Under the pieces are notes generated by a model. It was not told the origin of the DNA. It saw nothing but the letters and a program-made list of their open reading frames with translations, and did not search any database. From Xanthomarina sp035306605 (GTDB lineage: Bacteria > Bacteroidota > Bacteroidia > Flavobacteriales > Flavobacteriaceae): a stretch of 64,000 nt of DNA. Positions 42,453 through 50,225 of this stretch are shown here, piece after piece; position 1 is the stretch's first letter, and every line of letters starts with the position of its first letter. A program made the translations under genes and the position numbers. The stretch lies in the NCBI GenBank assembly GCA_035306605.1, contig DATGNR010000075.1. One strand, written 5' to 3'.

Positions 42453-42460
42453 CAAAAATA
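42453..42460 (-). promoter_or_regulatory. -7 element of the barrel gene (TATTTTTG on the minus strand)
   Basis: CAAAAATA on the plus strand is an exact reverse match to TAnnTTTG, 26 bases upstream of the start. No clear -33. Confidence 0.45.
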
Positions 42461-42500
42461 GAATATGGTTTAGTGGCGTTTGGTTAAAAGTTTGTTAAAT

Positions 42501-42539
42501 AAAAAAGCTTTGAAATTCGATGGTTTCAAAGCTTTTTTT
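42501..42539 (-). terminator. Terminator of the prfB-arsC transcript
   Basis: AAAAAAGCTTTGAAA (42501-42515) pairs with TTTCAAAGCTTTTTT (42524-42538). It lies just after the arsC stop on the minus strand and is symmetric enough to work in both directions. Confidence 0.9.
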
Positions 42540-42545
42540 ACCAAA

Positions 42546-42887
42546 TTATAGAATTTCTGAAATGTTTTCAGGAGGTCTTCCAATTACAGCTTTTTTTCCA
42601 TTAATTACGATAGGTCTTTCTATAAGTTTTGGAAACTTAACCATGGCTTCAATGAGTTGATCTTCAGTTAAGTCTTTGTCTTTAAAGTTGTCTTTCCAAT
42701 CAGCTTCGTTTTTTCTAATTAAATCTTCAGCTTTTATGTTTAAAAGACCCAGTACGTCTTTTAACTCGTCCTTTGAAGGCGTGTTTTTCAAGTATTCAAT
42801 GATTTCGAACTCTTTACCAGACTTTTCTACAAGTTCTAAGCCAGCCCTAGACTTACTGCATCGCGGATTGTGATATATTTTAATCAT
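42546..42887 (-). CDS. arsC: Arsenate reductase (glutaredoxin-type ArsC/Spx family)
   Basis: A 113-residue thioredoxin-fold protein. IYHNPRCSKSRAGLELV contains the catalytic C10 of the glutaredoxin-coupled ArsC family, and the C-terminal LIERPIVINGKKAVIGRPPENI carries the conserved arginine and RPI motif. It should reduce arsenate to arsenite, although chromosomal members without an ars operon may have other thiol roles. It begins two bases after the prfB stop, so it is co-transcribed with prfB, and a terminator follows its stop. Confidence 0.87.
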   Translation of the reverse strand: MIKIYHNPRCSKSRAGLELVEKSGKEFEIIEYLKNTPSKDELKDVLGLLNIKAEDLIRKNEADWKDNFKDKDLTEDQLIEAMVKFPKLIERPIVINGKKAVIGRPPENISEIL

Positions 42888-42889
42888 AA

Positions 42890-44000
42890 TTATAAGGTTT
42901 CGTTATCTTCTGTTTTTTGCCCCATCATCATTAAATAGGCTTTTAAAAAAGGTTCTATGTGTCCATCCATAACATCGTCTACATTTCCGGTTTCATGTCC
43001 TGAGCGAACGTCTTTAACTAATTTATAGGGGTGCATCACATAATTTCTTATTTGGCTTCCCCACTCAATTTTCATTTTGTCAGCTTCAATGTCTTCTCGT
43101 TGAGCTAATTGCTTGTTTAATTCAATTTCGTATAACTGAGATTTTAACATTTGCATAGCTCGAGATCTATTATCGTGTTGCGATCGTGTTTCTGAACAAG
43201 AAATCTGTATTCCCGTAGGCTTATGGAAAAGTTGAACCTTCGTCTCTACTTTATTTACGTTCTGTCCACCAGCACCACTAGATCTCGCGGTGGTAATTTC
43301 AATATCGGCAGGGTTAATCTCAATTTCAATAGTGTCGTCAACCAAAGGGTATACATAAACAGAAGCAAAACTTGTATGGCGCTTTGCATTGCTGTCAAAA
43401 GGTGATATTCGCACCAATCTATGAACCCCATTTTCTCCTTTTAACCATCCAAAGGCATAATCGCCTTCAATTTCAAGGGTTACTGTTTTTATTCCTGCAA
43501 CATCACCTTCTTGATAGTTGAGCTCTTTTACCTTAAAGCCACTGTGTTCTGCATACATTAAATACATACGCATAAGCATACTTGCCCAATCGCAGCTTTC
43601 AGTACCACCAGCTCCAGCTGTAATTTGAAGAACAGCGCTTAAACTATCACCTTCTTCAGAAAGCATATTTTTAAACTCTAAATCTTCAATAAGATTTGTA
43701 ACTAAATCTACGATTTTTTCTACTTCATCAAGGCTGGATTCCCCTTCTTTATAATACTCATAGGTAATTTCAAGTTCTTCTATTAGTAATTTTGCCTTTT
43801 GGTAGTCTTCAACCCATTTTTTTTTGTTTCTAAGCGATTTCATAACAAGCTCAGCAGCCGTTGAATCGTTCCAGAAAGTAGGAGAAAAAGTCTGTTCTTC
43901 TTCGTTTTGGATTTCTATAAGTTTGGCATCTATGTCAAAGATATTGTCTAAGCGAACTTAGACGCTTATTAAGATCTTTTATTTGATCTGAAGTAATCAT
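42890..44000 (-). CDS. prfB: Peptide chain release factor 2, with programmed +1 frameshift
   Basis: RF2 recognises UGA and UAA stop codons. The gene starts at ATG 44000 and reads 21 codons (MITSDQIKDLNKRLSSLRQYL) to an in-frame UGA at 43937-43935. Shifting +1 at TAT CTT TGA C continues as D-I-D-A-K and stays open to 42890, giving about 369 residues, close to the usual RF2 length. Hallmarks: the stop-recognition SPF tripeptide (VRISPFDSN) and the peptidyl-hydrolysis motif SSGAGGQNVNK. The conserved slippery TATCTTTGAC is present, but the purine-rich Shine-Dalgarno-like stimulator of E. coli is not; the preceding codons are CTT AGA CAA. arsC follows after two bases. A minus-strand TACTTTTG element is at 44020-44027. 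Confidence 0.95.
43934..43943 (-). promoter_or_regulatory. prfB: prfB +1 frameshift site (TATCTTTGAC)
   Basis: On the minus strand the codons TAT CTT are followed by the UGA stop (43937-43935) and C. The ribosome slips from CTT to TTT, skipping one base, when RF2 is scarce, which autoregulates RF2 levels. Confidence 0.93.
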
Positions 44001-44019
44001 ATTAAAAATATTGTTTTCA

Positions 44020-44027
44020 CAAAAGTA
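44020..44027 (-). promoter_or_regulatory. -7 element of prfB (TACTTTTG on the minus strand)
   Basis: CAAAAGTA on the plus strand, 19 bases upstream of the prfB ATG; no clear -33. Confidence 0.4.
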
Positions 44028-44096
44028 AAATTAAAAATTGGCTGATAAAATTTAACTTGATTTAATTTTATAGTTTTATACCTTAATATTTCCTAA

Positions 44097-45122
44097 ATGA
44101 AAATAGATTTAAGAAGCGACACAGTTACCAAACCAACCAAAGCGATGTTGGAAGCGATGTTGCAAGCAAAAGTTGGTGACGATGTTTATAAAGAAGACCC
44201 AACAGTGAACGAGCTTGAAGAGCGTCTAGCCACCATGTTTGGAAAACCAAAAGCCTTGTTTTTTCCAACCGGAACTATGGCAAATCAAACCGCAATAAAA
44301 TTGCACACAAATCCGGGTGATCAAGTTATTTGTGATAAAGATGCACATATTTATAATTATGAGGGTGGAGGAGCATCTTTTAATAGTGGGGTTTCTTGTA
44401 AATTACTTCAAGGAACTCGGGGTATGTTTACTGCAGAACAGGTTGTTGAAGCTATTAATCCCCCAGATTTTTATCATAGTCCGTTAACAACTTTGGTTGA
44501 AGTGGAAAATACAGCGAATAGAGGTGGAGGAGCTTGTTGGGATTTTCAAGAACTTAAAAAAATAAAATCTGTTTGCAACTCACACAATTTAGGGTTCCAT
44601 TTAGATGGTGCGCGTATTTGGAATGCCTTAGTAGAAAGGGAAGAAGTTGCAAAAGATTACGGGCGGGTTTTCGATACTATTTCTGTGTGTTTAAGTAAAG
44701 GTTTAGGGTGTCCTATTGGATCTGTTTTAATTGGAGATGAAAAAATTATGCAAAATGCCATTAGAATAAGGAAAATTCTAGGCGGTGGCATGAGGCAAGT
44801 TGGATATTTAGCTGCTGCCGGATTGTACGCTTTGGATCATAATATTGAGCGTTTAGCTGAAGATCACCTAAGAGCGAAGGAAATCGGTCAGGTTTTAAAT
44901 AGTTTGTCCTTTGTTAAAAAAGTGGAACCGGTGGAAACCAATATCATTATTTTCGAACTCCATCAAAAAACAGACGAATCGAAGTTTTTAAAATTCCTAG
45001 AGGACAATCATATTCGGTTAAGTGGTATGGGACAAGGGAAATTACGTATAGTTACACACTTAGATTATACAGATAATATGCATGACGCCTTCCTAACAAT
45101 TTTAAAAAGGGTGAATATTTAA
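44097..45122 (+). CDS. Low-specificity threonine aldolase (GntG-like)
   Basis: A 341-residue fold-type I PLP enzyme cleaving threonine or allo-threonine to glycine and acetaldehyde. It begins with the family's IDLRSDTVTKPT motif. The PLP lysine is K201 (SVCLSKGLGCPIG), the cofactor aspartate lies in FHLDGARIWN (D170), and the stacking histidine is H84 in DKDAHIYNYEGGG. The length agrees with the family. It is divergent from prfB, about 100 bases away, and followed by a terminator shared with the convergent ybaB gene. Confidence 0.9.
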   Translation: MKIDLRSDTVTKPTKAMLEAMLQAKVGDDVYKEDPTVNELEERLATMFGKPKALFFPTGTMANQTAIKLHTNPGDQVICDKDAHIYNYEGGGASFNSGVSCKLLQGTRGMFTAEQVVEAINPPDFYHSPLTTLVEVENTANRGGGACWDFQELKKIKSVCNSHNLGFHLDGARIWNALVEREEVAKDYGRVFDTISVCLSKGLGCPIGSVLIGDEKIMQNAIRIRKILGGGMRQVGYLAAAGLYALDHNIERLAEDHLRAKEIGQVLNSLSFVKKVEPVETNIIIFELHQKTDESKFLKFLEDNHIRLSGMGQGKLRIVTHLDYTDNMHDAFLTILKRVNI

Positions 45123-45162
45123 AAAAAAAAAGCATCAGTAAATCTGATGCTTTTTTTTTTAT
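45121..45162. terminator. Bidirectional terminator between the threonine aldolase gene and ybaB
   Basis: AGCATCAG pairs with CTGATGCT, extended by an eleven-base A-run on the left and a T-run on the right, giving a long stem in both directions. Confidence 0.9.
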
Positions 45163-45199
45163 TAGGTAATAAAATAATGCTAAATCTAATAGTTTAAAA

Positions 45200-45523
45200 T
45201 TATTTAAACATATCCATTCCTGGAATATTTGGCATGCCATCTTTTGCTACAGCCGCTAATTCAGCATCATTAATTTGAGTGGCTTTTTCAATGGCTTTGT
45301 TCAAAGTTAATATTAGGTAATCTTCTAATTCTTCTTTGTCTTGTAATAAACTATCGTCTATACTAATAGATTTAATTTTTCTGTTAGCAGTTAAGGTTAT
45401 TTTTAATTTATCGTCGTTGCTTTTTTCATCTACTAAAACTGTGTCCAAGCGTTTTTTAGTATCTTCAACTTTTTTCTGGGTTTCTTTTAACTTACCCATC
45501 ATTCCCATAAGATCTCCAAACAT
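45200..45523 (-). CDS. ybaB: YbaB/EbfC family nucleoid-associated protein
   Basis: A 107-residue DNA-binding protein of the YbaB/EbfC family: an N-terminal helix (LMGMMGKLKETQKKVEDTKKRLDTV), a beta-core (LKITLTANRKIKSISIDDSLL) and a C-terminal helix (LEDYLILTLNKAIEKATQ) ending in the methionine-rich GMPNIPGMDMF tail. Dimers act as nucleoid-associated tweezers. No recR or dnaX is next to it, unlike the common arrangement. It is divergent from the oligopeptidase gene, and a minus-strand TAGCTTTG element lies at 45549-45556. Confidence 0.88.
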   Translation of the reverse strand: MFGDLMGMMGKLKETQKKVEDTKKRLDTVLVDEKSNDDKLKITLTANRKIKSISIDDSLLQDKEELEDYLILTLNKAIEKATQINDAELAAVAKDGMPNIPGMDMFK

Positions 45524-45540
45524 AATTTATAATTTATTAA

Positions 45541-45575
45541 TTTGAATGCAAAGCTATTTAATTTTCATATTTTTG
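45541..45575. promoter_or_regulatory. Interleaved divergent promoters of ybaB and the oligopeptidase gene
   Basis: Plus strand: TTTG 45541-45544, 23-base spacer, TATTTTTG 45568-45575. Minus strand: TAGCTTTG (plus-strand CAAAGCTA, 45549-45556). The two overlap, so polymerases may compete. Confidence 0.5.
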
Positions 45576-45605
45576 ACAGCATAAATTCAGTAAAAAATTT
45601 CACTT

Positions 45606-47666
45606 GTGAATAACAATATACTCCCACCAAAAGCTAAGAAAATTCCAGAAAAACTTGTTGCACATAATGATGCACGAGTGGATAATTATTATTGGTTAAA
45701 TAACAGAGATGATCAAGAGGTTTTAGATTATTTACATGCCGAAAATGACTATACAAAAAGTGTGATGAAACATACTGAAAAGCTTCAAGAGCAGTTGTTT
45801 GAGGAAATGAAGTCAAGAATAAAAGAAGACGATCAATCTGTTCCATATAAACTAAATGGTTATTGGTATATAACCAAATTTGAAAAAGGCAAGGATTATC
45901 CTATTTATTCTAGAAAAAAGGAAACACTAGACGCTCCAGAAGAGTTGTTGTTTGATTGTAATGAAATGGCGAAAAACCATGCTTATTTCAGCTTAGGAAG
46001 CATTGCAATAAGTCCAGATAATACTTTGGCCGCCTTTTCTACAGATACCGTTAGTAGGAGACAATATAAAATTCAAATAAAAAACTTAGTTACCGGAGAA
46101 ATTTATCCTGAGAAAATTTTAAATACTACAGGAAGTGTTACTTGGGCAAACGACAATTTGACTCTTTTTTATACACGAAAGGATAAAGTAACCTTAAGGT
46201 CGTATAAAATTTTTAAACATAAGCTTCATACCAGTGTGAAAGACGATATAGAAATATATCATGAAACCGATGAGACTTTCAATACCTTCGTTTACAAAAC
46301 AAAATCTAGAAAATATATTGTAATAGGATCTTCAAGTACTTTAACTTCAGAATATAGAATTCTAGATTCAGACACACCAAACAACGAGTTTAAAATTTTT
46401 AGTGAAAGAGAAAGGAATTTAGAGTATTCAATAGAGCACTATGAAGACCATTTTTATATCCTAACCAATAAAGATGGCGCTACAAACTTTAAACTTCAAA
46501 AAACGAAAGAAACAGAAACTGAAAGTAAATTTTGGAAAGATTTATTGCCACATAGAAATGACGTCTTACTAGAAGATATTGAAATTTTTAAGGATTATTT
46601 AGTTGTTAACGAAAGAGAACAAGGTTTAAATAAACTTAGAATTATAAGTTGGCACGGGAACGAAGATTATTACATTCCTTTTGATAGTGAAACTTACACA
46701 GCATATATAGGAAACAATCCGGATTTTAATAGTAATTTTTTACGTTACACCTTTAATTCATTAACGACACCTAGTTCGGTTATTGATTACAATTTTGGGA
46801 CAAAAGTTCATGATCTTAAAAAAGAACAGGAAGTATTAGATAAAAACTTTAAGAAAGAAAATTATACCTCCGAACGAATATGGGTTCGTGCTCGCGATGG
46901 TGAAAAAGTACCAGTTTCTTTAGTGTATAGAAAAGATTTAAAAAAGGAAACAGGTAATCCACTACTTTTATATGCATACGGATCGTATGGTTCTACTATA
47001 GATCCATATTTTTCAACGGTAAGATTAAGTCTATTGGATAGAGGCTTTGTTTATGCTATTGCACATATTAGAGGAGGCGAATATTTAGGTCGCGAATGGT
47101 ATGAAAATGGGAAGCTTATGTCCAAAATGAATACCTACTACGATTATATAGATTGTTCAAAGCATTTAATTGCTAATAATTATACTTCAAAAGATCATTT
47201 ATACGCCTATGGAGGTTCGGCAGGAGGACTTTTAATGGGAGTGGTGGTCAATCTCAATCCGGAATTATATAAAGGCGTTTTGGCTATTGTACCATTTGTA
47301 GATGTGTTAACAACCATGCTAGATGATACAATTCCACTAACTACGGGCGAGTATGATGAATGGGGTAACCCAAATGACGAGGCATATTATAACTATATGA
47401 AAGCCTATTCACCATACGATAATATTAAAAAACAAGATTACCCGAATATGTTGGTAACTACCGGTTTGCACGATTCGCAAGTGCAATATTGGGAGCCTGC
47501 CAAATGGGTTGCTAAGCTAAGGGAGTATAAAACAGACTCAAATAAACTATTGCTTTATACCGATATGGATACAGGTCATGGTGGGGCTTCCGGACGTTTT
47601 GAAAGCTTAAAAGAGGTAGCTTTGGAGTATGCATTTATACTGGATTTAGAAGGAATCCCTTGTTAG
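45606..47666 (+). CDS. ptrB: Oligopeptidase B-type S9 family serine peptidase
   Basis: A 686-residue S9 peptidase with an N-terminal beta-propeller (about 60-400) and a C-terminal alpha/beta hydrolase domain. The catalytic serine is in YGGSAGGLLMG, the aspartate in TGLHDSQVQYWEP and the histidine in DTGHGGASGR. PFVDVLTTMLDDTIPLTTGEYDEWG, with its acidic residues, is typical of oligopeptidase B, which cuts short peptides after Arg or Lys. No signal peptide, so it is cytoplasmic. The start is a GTG at 45606; the frame is closed by a stop at 45591 upstream and contains no ATG near the family N-terminus. Confidence 0.88.
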   Translation: MNNNILPPKAKKIPEKLVAHNDARVDNYYWLNNRDDQEVLDYLHAENDYTKSVMKHTEKLQEQLFEEMKSRIKEDDQSVPYKLNGYWYITKFEKGKDYPIYSRKKETLDAPEELLFDCNEMAKNHAYFSLGSIAISPDNTLAAFSTDTVSRRQYKIQIKNLVTGEIYPEKILNTTGSVTWANDNLTLFYTRKDKVTLRSYKIFKHKLHTSVKDDIEIYHETDETFNTFVYKTKSRKYIVIGSSSTLTSEYRILDSDTPNNEFKIFSERERNLEYSIEHYEDHFYILTNKDGATNFKLQKTKETETESKFWKDLLPHRNDVLLEDIEIFKDYLVVNEREQGLNKLRIISWHGNEDYYIPFDSETYTAYIGNNPDFNSNFLRYTFNSLTTPSSVIDYNFGTKVHDLKKEQEVLDKNFKKENYTSERIWVRARDGEKVPVSLVYRKDLKKETGNPLLLYAYGSYGSTIDPYFSTVRLSLLDRGFVYAIAHIRGGEYLGREWYENGKLMSKMNTYYDYIDCSKHLIANNYTSKDHLYAYGGSAGGLLMGVVVNLNPELYKGVLAIVPFVDVLTTMLDDTIPLTTGEYDEWGNPNDEAYYNYMKAYSPYDNIKKQDYPNMLVTTGLHDSQVQYWEPAKWVAKLREYKTDSNKLLLYTDMDTGHGGASGRFESLKEVALEYAFILDLEGIPC

Positions 47667-47689
47667 TAAAAAAAAATTATGTATTTTTG
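47660..47689 (+). promoter_or_regulatory. Consensus promoter of the cysteate-synthase-like gene
   Basis: TTG at 47660-47662 (inside the end of the preceding gene), a 19-base spacer and TATTTTTG at 47682-47689. The leader to the ATG at 47739 is about 45 bases. Confidence 0.72.
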
Positions 47690-47738
47690 CAAGGTTTTAG
47701 GTTTCTGAATTTTTTTCAGTTGCTGTAAAATATCATGT

Positions 47739-48785
47739 ATGGAAAAAAATAAAAAAGTATTTAATAATGTTTTAGAATTAGTGGGGAATACGCCACTAAT
47801 TAAACTGAATAAAATAACTTCTTCATTAAAAGGAAACTACTTCGCTAAAGTAGAGGCTTTTAATCCAGGACATTCTTCTAAAGATCGAATTGCTCTTTAT
47901 ATTATAGAGGAAGCAGAAAGAAAGGGGATTTTAAAACCAGGAAGTACAATTGTTGAAACAACTTCGGGTAATACAGGCTTTAGTATAGCTATGGTAAGTA
48001 TTATTAAGGGGTACAAGTGTATTCTGGCTGTTAGTTCTAAGTCTTCTGCCGATAAAATAGACATGTTAAAATCTATGGGTGCACAAGTTTATGTTTGCCC
48101 TGCACATGTAAAAGCAGACGATCCAAGATCGTATTACCAAGTAGCTAAGCGTTTACACGAAGAAAATGAAGGCTCGGTATATATTAATCAATATTTTAGC
48201 CAATTAAATATAGATGCACATTATCATTCAACAGGACCAGAAATCTGGAATCAAACGGAAGGTAAAATTACGCATTTGGTAGCTTGTAGTGGAACTGGAG
48301 GAACTATTTCTGGAATTGGAAAATATCTAAAGGAGCAAAATCCTGATATTAAAATTATTGGAGTAGATGCTTATGGTTCTGTTATTAAAAAATATCATGA
48401 AACTAAAGAGTTTGATGAAAAAGAAATATACCCATATAGAATTGAAGGTTTAGGGAAAAACTTAATTCCTACTGCCACCGATTTTGATGTTATAGACGAG
48501 TTTGTAAAAGTTACAGATGAGGAAAGTGCTCATACGGCAAGAGAAATAGCAAGAACAGAAGGTTTGTTTGTTGGTTATACCTCAGGAGCTGCTATGCAGG
48601 CCGTAAAACAACTAAATGAAGAAGAGTGCTTTGACGAAAATTCTAACATAGTTGTTGTATTTCCAGATCATGGGTCTAGATACATGAGTAAAATTTACAG
48701 TGATTCTTGGATGAATGAACAAGGCTTTTTTGATAGCCTTCACGAACCCGAAGAAGCTACTGAAAGTATTCAATATATAAAATAA
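47739..48785 (+). CDS. CBS/cysteine-synthase-fold PLP enzyme; candidate cysteate synthase for sulfonolipid
   Basis: A 348-residue fold-type II PLP enzyme of the cystathionine beta-synthase/cysteine synthase family without CBS regulatory domains. The PLP lysine is K48 in NPGHSSKDR, the substrate loop is ETTSGNTGFS (about 73-82), and the phosphate loop is SGTGGT (184-189). Family members exchange the beta-substituent of serine derivatives. The next gene encodes a cysteate-acyltransferase-like enzyme, so a cysteate synthase (O-phosphoserine plus sulfite) for capnine sulfonolipids is the favoured reading; ordinary cystathionine or cysteine synthesis remains possible. It has its own promoter and terminator. 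Confidence 0.8.
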   Translation: MEKNKKVFNNVLELVGNTPLIKLNKITSSLKGNYFAKVEAFNPGHSSKDRIALYIIEEAERKGILKPGSTIVETTSGNTGFSIAMVSIIKGYKCILAVSSKSSADKIDMLKSMGAQVYVCPAHVKADDPRSYYQVAKRLHEENEGSVYINQYFSQLNIDAHYHSTGPEIWNQTEGKITHLVACSGTGGTISGIGKYLKEQNPDIKIIGVDAYGSVIKKYHETKEFDEKEIYPYRIEGLGKNLIPTATDFDVIDEFVKVTDEESAHTAREIARTEGLFVGYTSGAAMQAVKQLNEEECFDENSNIVVVFPDHGSRYMSKIYSDSWMNEQGFFDSLHEPEEATESIQYIK

Positions 48786-48797
48786 TACAATTAATAG

Positions 48798-48826
48798 CAT
48801 GTTACTAAATTTAGTAACATGTTTTT
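48798..48826 (+). terminator. Intrinsic terminator after the cysteate-synthase-like gene
   Basis: A perfect 24-bp palindrome (CATGTTACTAAA 48798-48809 and its complement 48810-48821) followed by TTTTT. Confidence 0.88.
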
Positions 48827-48873
48827 GTTAACAATAGGGTGAAAAAAGATTATGTATTAAGCATTTAAATCTT

Positions 48874-48881
48874 TAATTTTG
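48874..48881 (+). promoter_or_regulatory. -7 element of the acyltransferase gene (TAATTTTG)
   Basis: An exact TAnnTTTG match 28 bases before the ATG at 48910. The gene therefore has its own transcript behind the previous terminator. Confidence 0.5.
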
Positions 48882-48909
48882 CGCTATAAAATTATGATTA
48901 AAAGCTTAT

Positions 48910-50169
48910 ATGAAAGACTTATTCGATAAAATTTACAGAGATAAAGGACCATTAGGAAAATGGGCTTCTCAAGCTGAAGGTTATTTTGTATTTCCTAAGT
49001 TGGAAGGTCAAATCTCAAACAGAATGAAGTTTCAAGGAAAAGATGTAATTACTTGGAGCATCAACGATTATTTAGGTTTAGCAAACCATCCAGAGGTTAG
49101 GAAAACAGATGCAGAAGCAGGTGCTGCTTATGGATCGGCTTACCCAATGGGCGCTAGAATGATGTCTGGACATACTGATTTACACGAGAAATTACAACAA
49201 GAATTAGCTGCTTTCGTAAACAAAGAAGCTGCTTATTTGTTGAATTTTGGGTATCAAGGAATGGTGTCAACTATTGACGCTTTAGTAGGGAAGGATGATA
49301 TTATTGTTTATGATGTAGATGCTCATGCATGTATCATTGATGGTGTGCGTTTACATATGGGAAAACGTTTTACCTATAAGCATAACGATATTGAAAGTTT
49401 AGAGAAAAACTTAGAAAGAGCTACAAAAATGGCTGAGCAAACTGGAGGAGGTATTTTAGTTATTTCTGAAGGTGTGTTTGGAATGCGTGGTGAACAAGGA
49501 CGTTTAAAAGAAATTGTTGAACTTAAAAAGAAATTTAACTTTAGATTTTTAGTAGACGATGCTCACGGTTTTGGAACTTTAGGTAAAACGGGTGCTGGAG
49601 CAGGAGAAGAGCAAGGGGTTCAAGATGGTATTGATGTTTACTTTGCAACTTTCGCCAAATCACTAGCAAGTACTGGAGCTTTTATTGCAGCCGATAAAGA
49701 AATAATCGATTACTTAAAGTACAACTTGCGTTCGCAAATGTTTGCGAAATCTTTGCAAATGCAATTAGTAGTTGGTGCTTTAAAGCGTTTAGATATGCTT
49801 AAAACCATGCCAGAATTAAAAAATAAACTTTGGGAAAACACCAATGCTTTACAGTCTGGATTAAAAGAAAGAGGTTTTGATATTGGTACAACCCAAAGCT
49901 GTGTAACACCAGTTTATCTTGAAGGAAGTATCCCTGAAGCTATGGCTTTAGTAAGAGATTTAAGAGAGAATTATGGAATTTTCTGTTCTATAGTGGTGTA
50001 TCCAGTAATTCCTAAAGGATTAATCTTATTACGATTAATACCTACGGCAACTCATACGTTAGAAGATGTAACAGAAACCCTAGATGCTTTCGATGCTATT
50101 AGAGAAAGATTGGTAAATGGTACATACAAAAGACTTTCAGCAGCTGTAACAGCAGCCATGGATAAATAA
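48910..50169 (+). CDS. Alpha-oxoamine synthase family PLP enzyme; candidate cysteate fatty acyltransferase
   Basis: A 419-residue fold-type I PLP enzyme related to serine palmitoyltransferase and KBL. PLP lysine K250 (TFAKSLASTGAF), cofactor D217 and H219 in VDDAHGFGTLG, and stacking H139 in DVDAHACIIDG are all in place. The N-terminus (KGPLGKWASQAEGYFVFPK) and the GARMMSGHTDLHEKL segment differ from Bacteroides serine palmitoyltransferase and, as I recall them, resemble the Flavobacterium cysteate-fatty acyltransferase needed for capnine synthesis. It probably condenses cysteate with a fatty acyl thioester to 3-ketocapnine. Serine palmitoyltransferase activity cannot be excluded. Confidence 0.82.
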   Translation: MKDLFDKIYRDKGPLGKWASQAEGYFVFPKLEGQISNRMKFQGKDVITWSINDYLGLANHPEVRKTDAEAGAAYGSAYPMGARMMSGHTDLHEKLQQELAAFVNKEAAYLLNFGYQGMVSTIDALVGKDDIIVYDVDAHACIIDGVRLHMGKRFTYKHNDIESLEKNLERATKMAEQTGGGILVISEGVFGMRGEQGRLKEIVELKKKFNFRFLVDDAHGFGTLGKTGAGAGEEQGVQDGIDVYFATFAKSLASTGAFIAADKEIIDYLKYNLRSQMFAKSLQMQLVVGALKRLDMLKTMPELKNKLWENTNALQSGLKERGFDIGTTQSCVTPVYLEGSIPEAMALVRDLRENYGIFCSIVVYPVIPKGLILLRLIPTATHTLEDVTETLDAFDAIRERLVNGTYKRLSAAVTAAMDK

Positions 50170-50189
50170 AATTTATTCTTAATATGATT

Positions 50190-50225
50190 AAAAAATCCGA
50201 TAGTTTAAACTATCGGATTTTTTTA
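50190..50225. terminator. Bidirectional terminator between convergent genes
   Basis: A perfect 28-bp palindrome: AAATCCGATAGTTT (50193-50206) and its complement (50207-50220), with A-run before and T-run after. Confidence 0.93.

Noticed and set aside
43844..44000. Pseudogene reading of prfB because of the in-frame UGA
   Set aside because: The UGA sits exactly in the TATCTTTGAC programmed frameshift context of RF2 genes, so the gene is intact.
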